Assembly: GCF_017976235.1 (NCBI RefSeq) | Contig: NZ_JACVHC010000001.1 | Coordinates: 1,116,001-1,180,000 of the forward strand | DNA from: Pseudomonas anatoliensis | GTDB lineage: Bacteria > Pseudomonadota > Gammaproteobacteria > Pseudomonadales > Pseudomonadaceae | Length of the DNA: 64,000 nucleotides | Direction: 5' to 3' | Notes under the pieces: generated by a model | What the model was told of the DNA's origin: nothing | Database searches by the model: none | Seen by the model: only the letters and a program-made list of their open reading frames with translations | Translations under genes and position numbers: made by a program | Part shown: piece by piece, positions 43,688 through 51,721 of the stretch | Position numbering within the stretch: the stretch's first letter is position 1 | Layout of the letters: every line of letters starts with the position of its first letter

Positions 43688-44935
43688 ATGCAGAGAACAT
43701 TGATAAGAATCGGGCCACGCCAAGTGGTGGGATTCTGCCTGGCGCTCAGCGCTTTTGAACTCCTGACCTATATGGCCAGTGACTTGATCATGCCAGCGAT
43801 GTTGAACGTCACTGAAGAATTTCAAGCCGATGTTCGCCATGTTCCCAATGCGTTCAATCTGTATCTGTTGGGCGGCGTCTGCCTGCAATGGCTGATGGGG
43901 CCACTGTCTGATCACTGGGGAAGGCGGCGCCTGTTGTTGATCGGCTGCGCCGCATTTGCTGTTGCCTGTGCCGCCGCTTTCGCCACCCGCAGCATTGAAG
44001 CGTTCAATGTGCTGCGCCTGATACAGGGCATGGGGTTGGGATTTGTCGTGGCCGTCAGTTATCCGGCGCTGCAGGAGGTGTTCTGCGAGGCGGATGCCGT
44101 ACGCCTGATGGCCCTGCTCGGCAACATTGCGCTGCTATCGCCGTTGTTGGGCCCCATGCTCGGCAGCGTACTGCTGGAATGGCTGACATGGCGCGAGCTG
44201 TTTTTGGCACTCGGCATTGCTGCGATGCTGGTCTGGCTGGGGCTTTACGCCTGTATGCCGGAGACCGTGGGCGTTGTCCGCCGCGATGGGCAGCAGCAAG
44301 CCCGCGTGACGTTTTCCCTGCGTCAGATCCGCCAGCGCTACCTCGCCCTGCTCGGCAATCCGCGGTTCCTCGGCGCAAGCCTGGCCCTGGGACTGATGAG
44401 CCTGCCGCTGATTGCCTGGATCGGTCTGGCGCCGTTGCTGCTGATCCAGGGCCTGGGTCTGACGCCGCTGACGTACGGCCTGTGGCAAATTCCGGTTTTC
44501 TCTGCCGTCATCGTCGGCAATCTGATTCTCGACCGTCTACTAGTGACGCATTCGTTACCCCGCTTGATTCAGCTGGGGCTCTGGCCGTTTTGCCTGGGCC
44601 TGCTGGCGCTGATCGGCTGCGCGATGCAAGGTCTGGGACTGGCAGCGACAGTCGCCAGCCTGGCGCTTTACGCCGTTGGATTGGGCATCAGCAATGCGGC
44701 GCTGTATCGATTGGCGCTGTTTTGCTCGGATGACAGCAAAGGTCTGGTCTCGGCCATGGTCGGCATGATTTCGATTGCCGTGATGGGCATCGGCGGCTCG
44801 ATCATTGCCGCCATTGGCGGCGGAACCCGCCTTGAACTCTTCGCCCTTTGGGCCGCGCTCGCAGGCTTGATGTGCCTGCCCCTGCTGCTCTGGTTTCTGC
44901 AAGACGCCAAAACCGCGTTCGCCGCATCTGAATAA
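43688..44935 (+). CDS. MdfA-type multidrug MFS efflux transporter
   Basis: 415 residues, twelve membrane helices. It resembles E. coli MdfA closely in order and motifs: an acidic residue in helix 1 (SAFELLTYMASDLIMPAML; MdfA has the proton-coupling Glu and Asp in the same helix), LQWLMGPLSDHWGRRRLLL (MFS motif A), a helix 5 GPMLGSVL motif C, and ALGLMSLPLIAWIGLAPLLL. H+-driven drug/small-molecule exporter. First gene of the operon; luxE-like follows after 10 bases, suggesting that it exports the pathway product. ATG at 43688 is chosen over 43682 because AAGGA is then at 6 bases. Confidence 0.88.
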   Translation: MQRTLIRIGPRQVVGFCLALSAFELLTYMASDLIMPAMLNVTEEFQADVRHVPNAFNLYLLGGVCLQWLMGPLSDHWGRRRLLLIGCAAFAVACAAAFATRSIEAFNVLRLIQGMGLGFVVAVSYPALQEVFCEADAVRLMALLGNIALLSPLLGPMLGSVLLEWLTWRELFLALGIAAMLVWLGLYACMPETVGVVRRDGQQQARVTFSLRQIRQRYLALLGNPRFLGASLALGLMSLPLIAWIGLAPLLLIQGLGLTPLTYGLWQIPVFSAVIVGNLILDRLLVTHSLPRLIQLGLWPFCLGLLALIGCAMQGLGLAATVASLALYAVGLGISNAALYRLALFCSDDSKGLVSAMVGMISIAVMGIGGSIIAAIGGGTRLELFALWAALAGLMCLPLLLWFLQDAKTAFAASE

Positions 44936-44945
44936 GGGAGTTTCG

Positions 44946-46076
44946 ATGATCCATTTACCCGCGAGCGATGCGTTATGCGCGTTGCCCCATCCTTATTGCC
45001 CGGATTCCGTGCCAGCGGGCCTGTTCGAGCGGGCCATGGCCGAGATCAGTCGTTTTCATTGCCGGCACACAGCGGGCTACGAACATTGGTTGAACGCCCA
45101 CGGGCTCGGTGCGCATGAACTGGACACGCTTGATGACTGGTCGCGCTTGCCACCGATCTTCGCCAATTTTTTCAAGCAACGGCTGCTGCTCAGCAGCACC
45201 GGCGCCGATGCCCTGGAACTGACGTCTTCTGGCACCAGCGGTCAGCGCAGCCGCATGCGCTACGACGAGCGCAGCCTTGGCGCGGCGCAATTCATGGTCG
45301 CGCAGATCTTCCGCTATTACGGCTGGGATACCCCGGACACGCCCTGCAACTATTTGCTGCTCAGTTACGAGCCGCAAGGGCAGATCACGCTCGGCACCTC
45401 CTTCACCGATCAGTTCCTGTGCCGTTTCGCTCCCGCCAACCGCGTGGTGTATGCCTTGCGCAGCACCGGTGACAGTCATCAGTTTGATGTGTTTGGCGTC
45501 ATCCAGGCCTTGCAGGCGTTTGCCGAAGAAGGTCTGCCGGTGCGCATCCTCGGCTTCCCGGCGTTTCTCTGGCAGACCTTGCAACAGATGCAGGCCCTCG
45601 GCATGACAAATCTGAAACTGCCGGCCGGTTCACTGGCATTTTTCGGCGGTGGCTGGAAAACCCAGGCCGCACATGAGATTCCCAGGCAACAGTTATATGC
45701 CTGCATCCACCGCCAACTGGGCATTGAAACCTCGCGTTGTCGAGATGGCTACGGCGCCGTCGAGCATGCCGTGCCTTACATCGAATGCGCCCATCAGCGT
45801 TTTCATGTCCCGGTCTATTCGAAGGTGTACGTGCGCCATCCCGCGGATTTTTCAGTTCAGCCTTACGGCCAGCAAGGCCTGCTGGGATTCGTCTCGCCCT
45901 ACATCTCGTCCAGTCCCGCGCATGCGGTGGTGATGAGCGACCTGGCGACGTTGCACCCCGGCGGAAGTTGCGACTGCGGGCTGAGCAGCGACTGGTTTGA
46001 ACTGCATGGCCGCGCGGGCACAACCGCTGGCAGAAGTTGCGCGATGGCAGCGGCCGAACTACTGGGGGGCTACTGA
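44946..46076 (+). CDS. LuxE-type acyl-protein synthetase
   Basis: 376 residues of the adenylate-forming LuxE/PaaK group. AMP-binding loop TSSGTSGQRSRM (about 93-104), then YGAVEH, and a C-terminus GRAGTTAGRSCAMAAAELLGGY that matches the LuxE end around its acyl-accepting cysteine; here Cys365. LuxE activates a carboxylic acid as the acyl-AMP, moves it to its own cysteine and hands it to LuxC for reduction. A CxC pair (SCDCG) lies just before. RBS GGGAG precedes the ATG; the next gene starts 1 base after the stop. Confidence 0.85.
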   Translation: MIHLPASDALCALPHPYCPDSVPAGLFERAMAEISRFHCRHTAGYEHWLNAHGLGAHELDTLDDWSRLPPIFANFFKQRLLLSSTGADALELTSSGTSGQRSRMRYDERSLGAAQFMVAQIFRYYGWDTPDTPCNYLLLSYEPQGQITLGTSFTDQFLCRFAPANRVVYALRSTGDSHQFDVFGVIQALQAFAEEGLPVRILGFPAFLWQTLQQMQALGMTNLKLPAGSLAFFGGGWKTQAAHEIPRQQLYACIHRQLGIETSRCRDGYGAVEHAVPYIECAHQRFHVPVYSKVYVRHPADFSVQPYGQQGLLGFVSPYISSSPAHAVVMSDLATLHPGGSCDCGLSSDWFELHGRAGTTAGRSCAMAAAELLGGY

Positions 46077-46077
46077 T

Positions 46078-48480
46078 ATGTACTTGATCGACGGACAATT
46101 ACGCGACGCCAACGACCTTGACGCTACCCTCGAATGCCTTCAGGCAGATCTTGCGGATCATCTGAGCACGCCGCTGGAAAGCAGCACTGTGATCAGCGCC
46201 GCGACCTGCTTTGCTGAGCAATTGAGCGGCGACAATCAAAAACTCGCGCTTGATCTCGAACAGCGACAGGCCCTGATCGAGTTCTGCACGGCCGAGGCGT
46301 TGCAGATCAAACTGCAACGCGAACTGGGCGCACAACCAGGTTCTTTGCGCCGCATCGACTATCGACAATCGCGCTTCGAATGCTGGAGCCCACTCGGGCT
46401 GGTGGTGCACATCACGCCGGGCAATGCGCCGTTGCTGGCGTTCTGCGCGGTACTGGAAAGTCTGTTGGCTGGCAACGTCAACTGGTTACGGCCCAGCAGC
46501 AGCGACCAGGGCCTGACCGCACGGTTACTGCACGCGTTGTTGCAATGCGATTCGAGTGGCCAACTCGCTGGTTACGTGGCGGTATTGCCAGTGAGCACCG
46601 GGCAGATCGGGCAACTGTGTAAACACGCCAATGGCGTTGCGGCGTGGGGAGGCGAACCCGCCTTACAAGCCATTCGCAAACAGCTACCGGCCGGTTGCCG
46701 CTGGATCGATTGGGGACATCGCATCAGCTTCGTCTATCTGACCCCCGAAGCCGCCACAGCGCAAAACCTCGATGCCGTCGCCGATGAAGTCTGTCGGCTG
46801 GATCAGCAAGCCTGCTCCAGCCCGCAATGGCTGCTGGTGGACAGTGACAACCCGGTGGTGTTGCGCCAGATCGGTGAACGCCTGGCGGCAGCCTTCGAGC
46901 GCCGCGCCGGGCAATGGCCGGCGCTGCTGCCAACGCCACAGGAAGCCGCGCAAATTACCACACACACGCACATGGCACGCTTGGCGCAGAGTTTCGCTGA
47001 ACAAACCGGCCATGTCTGGAGCGCGCCGGGTTGGCGGGTGATCTGGGCGCACGAGCGTCAGCTAGCACCCTCCCCACTATTTCGCAGCGTGCTACTGCAT
47101 CCGGTACCACGGCAGCTGATCACTGAAACCCTGCTGCCATGGCGCAATGTCCTGCAAAGTTGCGCGCTGCTGTGCGGCGAAGCACAGATCGGCGAGTTGG
47201 CGCGGAGGCTGATCAGTGCCGGTGTGACGCGCATCGCGCCAGTGGCCGGCATTCACGACGGCTATGACGGTGAGCCCCATGATGGCGTTTACGCGTTGCA
47301 ACGGCTCAGTCGACGCGTGTCCGTCAGCGTCGCCGCCGACCGGTTGCCAAGCCACGCCACCCTTGACCGCGCGCCTGTACCCGTAATGCTTTGCGGGCAG
47401 CCAATCATGGACAAGGAGAGCCTCAACGGCCAGCCGTTCAACGCGACGGCGCAGTTGTATTTCCGCTCCGGTGGCAGCAGCGGGACGCCAGCGCTGTCCG
47501 GTTATAGCTATGGTGATTTCCATCGACAGATGCGCGCGACGGCGGACGGCTTGTTCGCGGCCGGGCTGGATCCGGCGCGGGATCGGGTGATGAACCTGTT
47601 CTTCTGCGGCGGGTTGTATGGCGGCTTCCTCAGCTTCGCCAAAGTGCTTGAACTGCTCGACATCACCCACCTGCCAATGGGCGCGCCGGCCGATGACGAT
47701 TACCGCGAAATCGCCGATTTGATCATCAGCCAGCGCGTGACAGTGCTGATGGGCATGCCAAGTACTCTGCACCGACTGTTCCTCAACGAGCGGGAGCGGC
47801 TGCAAGCCTACGGCGGCATCACCAAGGTGTTTCTCGCTGGCGAACATCTCAGTGAACCGAGTCGTGCGCTTCTGCTCAGTTGCGGTGTGACCAGCATCCG
47901 CTCGGCGATTTACGGGAGTGTCGACGCCGGCCCTCTAGGCCATGCCTGTCAGGCTACGGGGGATGGCATTTTTCATCTGATGAACGACACCCAGCATCTG
48001 GAAATTGTCGCGTTGGATGCCGATGAGCCTGTGGTCGGCAATCAAGTCGGCCGCTTGTTGTTCACCTCAATCGCGCGGGAGGCGCAAAACGTTCAGCGCT
48101 ATGACGTCGGCGACACCGGCCGCTGGGTGCCTGGCGCCTGCGCTTGCGGACTGGCCTCACCACGCTTCGAATTGCTGCAGCGCCACGGCAAATTGATCCG
48201 CATTGGCACCGACTTCATTTCTTTGAGCGAACTGGCGGTGCATCTGCAAGTGCCATTTCAACTGCTACTGGATCACACCTGCGACGGTATCGAGCGCATG
48301 CGTTTGCGCAGCGAACTTGAAACTGTCGACGTGCAGGCCCGACTGGCGAATTACCCGACCCTGGCAACGATTGTTCAAAGCCGATTGCTCAATGTCGAAG
48401 TTGAAGTCTGTGCCATCAAAGACTTCACCCGGAACAAGCACAGCGGCAAGACGCCGTTATTGATCGATTCGCGCAACTGA
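46078..48480 (+). CDS. LuxC-like acyl reductase fused to an adenylate-forming domain
   Basis: 800 residues, two enzymes in one chain. Residues about 60-420 are a LuxC-type acyl-CoA/acyl-protein reductase: RFECWSPLGLVVHITPGNAPLL, a dinucleotide region, and catalytic Cys246 in LDQQACSSPQW. From about 425 to 800 follows an EhpF/PaaK-like adenylation domain with P-loop RSGGSSGTP (463-471), CGGLYGGF, AGEHLSEPS, IYGSVDAGPLG and YDVGDTGRW. LuxC makes aldehydes from acyl thioesters with NADPH. The fusion suggests a second carboxylate activation coupled to reduction. GGGGGG lies 7 bases before the ATG at 46078. Confidence 0.85.
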   Translation: MYLIDGQLRDANDLDATLECLQADLADHLSTPLESSTVISAATCFAEQLSGDNQKLALDLEQRQALIEFCTAEALQIKLQRELGAQPGSLRRIDYRQSRFECWSPLGLVVHITPGNAPLLAFCAVLESLLAGNVNWLRPSSSDQGLTARLLHALLQCDSSGQLAGYVAVLPVSTGQIGQLCKHANGVAAWGGEPALQAIRKQLPAGCRWIDWGHRISFVYLTPEAATAQNLDAVADEVCRLDQQACSSPQWLLVDSDNPVVLRQIGERLAAAFERRAGQWPALLPTPQEAAQITTHTHMARLAQSFAEQTGHVWSAPGWRVIWAHERQLAPSPLFRSVLLHPVPRQLITETLLPWRNVLQSCALLCGEAQIGELARRLISAGVTRIAPVAGIHDGYDGEPHDGVYALQRLSRRVSVSVAADRLPSHATLDRAPVPVMLCGQPIMDKESLNGQPFNATAQLYFRSGGSSGTPALSGYSYGDFHRQMRATADGLFAAGLDPARDRVMNLFFCGGLYGGFLSFAKVLELLDITHLPMGAPADDDYREIADLIISQRVTVLMGMPSTLHRLFLNERERLQAYGGITKVFLAGEHLSEPSRALLLSCGVTSIRSAIYGSVDAGPLGHACQATGDGIFHLMNDTQHLEIVALDADEPVVGNQVGRLLFTSIAREAQNVQRYDVGDTGRWVPGACACGLASPRFELLQRHGKLIRIGTDFISLSELAVHLQVPFQLLLDHTCDGIERMRLRSELETVDVQARLANYPTLATIVQSRLLNVEVEVCAIKDFTRNKHSGKTPLLIDSRN

Positions 48481-48526
48481 TACTTCCCGTGAGCTAAGCC
48501 AGAAAACTATAAAAAAGGTCAACCTT

Positions 48527-49837
48527 GTGAACATCACTGACTCCGTGGGCGAATTGATCAACTTCGCTCGTCAACACTCGCACTATTACCGCCAACATTT
48601 CGCCGAAGTCCCTAGACAAGTAGCGTTGCTCACCGAGCTACCGGTAATTGATCCCGACGAATTCTGGCGTAACAGCGAAACTCTCGATCTGTGGCCGGTA
48701 TTGACCAACTCGGCGCAGGGGGCACTGGTATTCAGAACCGGCGGTTCCACCAGCGCCGGCAAACTTTCTGTCTACACCCGGGAAGAATGGCGGCGCCTGG
48801 TCGGCGATTTCGGCAACGCCCTCAGCGCCCAATTCAACCCGGGCGACCGGGTGGCGAATCTGTTTTTTGCTGGCGACCTGTATGCCAGCTTCCTGTTCAT
48901 CCACGATTCATTGGCGCATGTCTGTGTGGACATCACCGAGTTTCCATTCACCGGCGACATCGATTCGCAGGTTCTGGCGCAATCCATCCAGCAGCATCGG
49001 ATCAACGTACTTGCAGGCTTGCCAGCACATCTGTTGACCTTTGCCGCATGGCTTGAACGGCGCGAGCAAACGTTGCCGGTTGTCGACACGCTGCTCTATG
49101 GCGGCGAAAGTCTGTTTGATTCACAGCGCCAGCTTCTCAACCTGGCGTTTCCCAACGCGCGCATCGCCTCAATCGGCTACGCCAGCGTCGACGCCGGTTT
49201 TATCGGCAGCAGTCAACGCGATTGCGCCGAGGGTGAACATCGAATGCATGAAAATCACGCCTTCCTGGAAATCGTCGACGAATACTCGGGAGAGGTGATC
49301 GAGTCTTGCGATGAAGTGGGTTTGCTCGTCCTGACCAATCTTCACCGACGCTTGATGCCGCTGATTCGTTACCCGGTAGGCGACCGCGCCTGTTGGCGAG
49401 AACCGCACGGCACTGCGCAGCGCAAGTTCGCGCTAAAGGGCCGAAGCGCCAGTAGCCAACGAGTCCGGGTGGGAATTTTGTCGCTGGTCCCTCAAGAGAT
49501 CGCCGAGCTGATACGCCGCGATGCCGCCAGTGACGACTGGCAAATGGTGATTGAACAGGCCACGTTCAAGGATGTACTGACGCTCAAATGGGTGCCGGCT
49601 GCACAGTCTCCCGACCGCGCCGACGTCAATCAGCAACTGGAAAACGCAATGCTTGAGCTTTATCCGTTGATCACGCAATTACGGACGGATCATCTGCTGG
49701 AACTGCACGTCCAGTGCTGCACGCATGAGGATCTGCCACGACATCCCCGCTCGGGCAAATGCCTGCGCGTGCTGGATCTGCGTCGCTATGAACACAAGGA
49801 TCAGGAGGGTCCGGATGGAACCGCTGATTCTGCGTAA
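48527..49837 (+). CDS. Adenylate-forming enzyme, EhpF/PaaK-like
   Basis: 436 residues. P-loop FRTGGSTSAGKL (69-80), LFFAGDLYASFLF, LLYGGESLF, IGYASVDAGFIG, and IRYPVGDRACW. It is clearly homologous to the C-terminal domain of the preceding fusion protein (shared VxNLFFxGxLY, ASVDAG, RYxVGD), so the operon has two related adenylation modules plus LuxE. Expected to activate a carboxylic acid with ATP; the final acceptor is unknown. GTG start with AAAGGT upstream, 46 bases after the previous stop. Its end overlaps the GNAT gene by 23 bases. Confidence 0.8.
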   Translation: MNITDSVGELINFARQHSHYYRQHFAEVPRQVALLTELPVIDPDEFWRNSETLDLWPVLTNSAQGALVFRTGGSTSAGKLSVYTREEWRRLVGDFGNALSAQFNPGDRVANLFFAGDLYASFLFIHDSLAHVCVDITEFPFTGDIDSQVLAQSIQQHRINVLAGLPAHLLTFAAWLERREQTLPVVDTLLYGGESLFDSQRQLLNLAFPNARIASIGYASVDAGFIGSSQRDCAEGEHRMHENHAFLEIVDEYSGEVIESCDEVGLLVLTNLHRRLMPLIRYPVGDRACWREPHGTAQRKFALKGRSASSQRVRVGILSLVPQEIAELIRRDAASDDWQMVIEQATFKDVLTLKWVPAAQSPDRADVNQQLENAMLELYPLITQLRTDHLLELHVQCCTHEDLPRHPRSGKCLRVLDLRRYEHKDQEGPDGTADSA

Positions 49838-50750
49838 CTATCGCGCCAGCGATGCCACGGCGGTCAGCCAGTTGTTCCGCGAGGTGTACGGCGATCTTTA
49901 CGTGCAACCGCATGTTTATCTGCCGCAGATGATCAACCAGAACCACGCCGACCAGCGCTGGCACTCGCTGGTCGCCGAGCTGGACGGGCAGATACGCGGG
50001 CACGCCACCCTGTTTCGCGACACAGGCGCCCGCACCGCCGAACTGGCATTGAGCGCCGTCCATCCCGATGCCCGGGGACAAAACATTGCCACGCGTCTGA
50101 GCCAGCAACTGCTGAGCCACGCGCAAGCACTGGGCTGCCACAGCGTATCCATCAAACAGGTCACTCACCATCCGTACACGCAACGCATGGCCGCCAACCT
50201 CGGTTTTCATAACACCGGGCTGTTGCCGGACTACGTGCCCTCGCCGTTTGGTAGCTCAACGCCGGAATCCATTGTTATGGGATGCCGCATCATCGACGGG
50301 TATAAACGCCCGCTGCCGAGGCAGACCTGGCCGTCTGGTTACCGCAGTTTCATGGAACATTTATCCGATGTATTCGGCACGCACGAGCAAAGGTTTTGCT
50401 GGCATGGCCCAGCGATTCAGCTGGAACGACACACCAATCGTTACGACATCCGGCTCAAGAACCTGCGGCCCGATCTGCTCGAGCAGCTAAGGGGATTGCC
50501 GCAGCAATGGATGGTGTCGATCCGGCTCGGATTGTCGCAGCAATTTACCTGCGATCTGAACAGGCTGACCGCAATCGGATTTGTCTTTACCGGGCTGGCA
50601 CCCGTCGAGGGTAAGGAGGGAGGATGGCTGGCATTGTTTCACCGGGGTTACCGGCTGGGCAAACTTGAGCTGCACTGCTCGCGGATGCAGCACTTACACG
50701 ATCAGGCACAACAGCAAGTCGTACCTCGCCTGAGTAAAATAGCGCTGTGA
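49815..50750 (+). CDS. GNAT N-acetyltransferase, two-part, last gene of LuxE/LuxC operon
   Basis: 311 residues. N-terminal GNAT domain (about 1-160): ILRNYRASDATAVSQLF, LALSAVHPDARGQNIATRLSQQLL (acetyl-CoA loop RGQNIA), and KQVTHHPYTQRMAANLGF. The C-terminal 150 residues have no motif I can name (possibly a degenerate second GNAT half). Coupled by overlap to the adenylation gene, so it probably acylates or acetylates an intermediate or product of the pathway. GGAGGG lies before the ATG at 49815. Confidence 0.82.
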   Translation: MEPLILRNYRASDATAVSQLFREVYGDLYVQPHVYLPQMINQNHADQRWHSLVAELDGQIRGHATLFRDTGARTAELALSAVHPDARGQNIATRLSQQLLSHAQALGCHSVSIKQVTHHPYTQRMAANLGFHNTGLLPDYVPSPFGSSTPESIVMGCRIIDGYKRPLPRQTWPSGYRSFMEHLSDVFGTHEQRFCWHGPAIQLERHTNRYDIRLKNLRPDLLEQLRGLPQQWMVSIRLGLSQQFTCDLNRLTAIGFVFTGLAPVEGKEGGWLALFHRGYRLGKLELHCSRMQHLHDQAQQQVVPRLSKIAL

Positions 50751-50773
50751 CTTGAGCGTACCGAGATCTTGCT

Positions 50774-50802
50774 AATGACCCGTTCACCTTGAGCGGGTCA
50801 TT
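50774..50802. terminator. Hairpin between convergent GNAT and unknown gene
   Basis: AATGACCCG / CGGGTCATT, perfect 9-base stem, loop of 11. Weak T-run, but placed 23 bases after the last gene of the operon. Confidence 0.55.
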
Positions 50803-50812
50803 GTCTGGCGGC

Positions 50813-51340
50813 TCAAGCCTTGGCTTTGATGCCGTCTTTATTGGGAAGCGGCGCGTTGCCTTCCCCATAGGTTTTCAGGTTTTGCAGGACGTAAATGGCT
50901 TTCTTGAATTCGGGGATCAGATTTTTGCCGTACGCGTTGCCATTGAGACCATTGTTCTGGATCGCATCAAGCTGAGTCGCGAAATACTCCAGCGCATTGA
51001 ATTTGACATCAATGTCTTTGGTCACGCCGAAACGGTCGAACTTGTCGCCGGCATTCATCAGGGTGAAGGACGTGATTTCCGAGATCAGCCCTCGGCTACG
51101 CAGCATCGCCGCCAGGTTACCCATCTGTTTTACCGAGACGTTCGCAGGGTCAAAGCCCTTGATGTTTTTGCGCAGGCCTTGCTTGTCCATCTCGGCAGTG
51201 TTCAAAGCGTTAGGATCGTTACCGACCTTGGTGAGCATTTGCTGCACCTTGACGCTTTGGGACACCTGCTTTTTGCCGCCCGTGTTGCGCACCATGACGC
51301 CAGCCTTGCTTTCCCAGCCGCCGACAATGCCAATCGTCAT
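50813..51340 (-). CDS. Conserved hypothetical protein, 175 residues
   Basis: Soluble protein without signal peptide: MTIGIVGGWESKAGVMVRN, a lysine-rich helix, then several amphipathic helices (KVQQMLTKVG; MGNLAAMLRSRGLISEITSF; NALEYFATQLDAIQNN; LIPEFKKAIYVLQNLKTYGEG). AGGGAG is well spaced from the ATG at 51338-51340, so the longer in-frame upstream part is rejected. I do not recognise a domain. The helical make-up and a polar N-terminus without a leader would fit a cytoplasmic or chaperone-exported protein, but nothing nearby decides. Confidence 0.7.
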   Translation of the reverse strand: MTIGIVGGWESKAGVMVRNTGGKKQVSQSVKVQQMLTKVGNDPNALNTAEMDKQGLRKNIKGFDPANVSVKQMGNLAAMLRSRGLISEITSFTLMNAGDKFDRFGVTKDIDVKFNALEYFATQLDAIQNNGLNGNAYGKNLIPEFKKAIYVLQNLKTYGEGNAPLPNKDGIKAKA

Positions 51341-51627
51341 GAGAAAACTCCCTGTGAAATGAACATGAAATATCCTTGTTGAACCACTCGAATGCCGGGG
51401 AGTATCCACCGGCCAACTGATGGCACCAACCCTTTTTGTGCACTCACTTACAATTCTCGTACATTCTCGATACAAATCAGCAGACCTCCGTGGATGCTGG
51501 CTTTCAAGACTCTCATTACACCGCGACCTGCATAAAATCCACGCCGATGGCCTGGCTGATTGATTCCTGTGTATCAGATTCAATACCGACCGGTCATCGG
51601 CCTTCAGCTTTTCAGCACGCCAGTACC

Positions 51628-51654
51628 TAAAGCTTCTGACTGCATCGACGATAC
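51628..51654 (+). promoter_or_regulatory. FliA (sigma-28)-type promoter of chemoreceptor gene
   Basis: TAAA (51628-51631), exactly 15 bases, then GACGATAC (51647-51654) against consensus TAAA-N15-GCCGATAA: 4/4 and 6/8 matches. It lies about 68 bases before the chemoreceptor ATG, the expected place for a motility-class gene. The remaining part of the 380-base gap (51341-51627) shows nothing else. Confidence 0.65.
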
Positions 51655-51721
51655 CTAGTGATACCCGCGATGTTTACGCCTCCCGCCCCTAATAAGAATC
51701 GCAGCTCAAGGACCGGTCTCC

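Noticed and set aside
43688..50750. A bioluminescence (lux) operon
   Set aside because: LuxC and LuxE homologues are present, but there is no luxA, luxB or luxD and two extra adenylation modules; light production is not supported.
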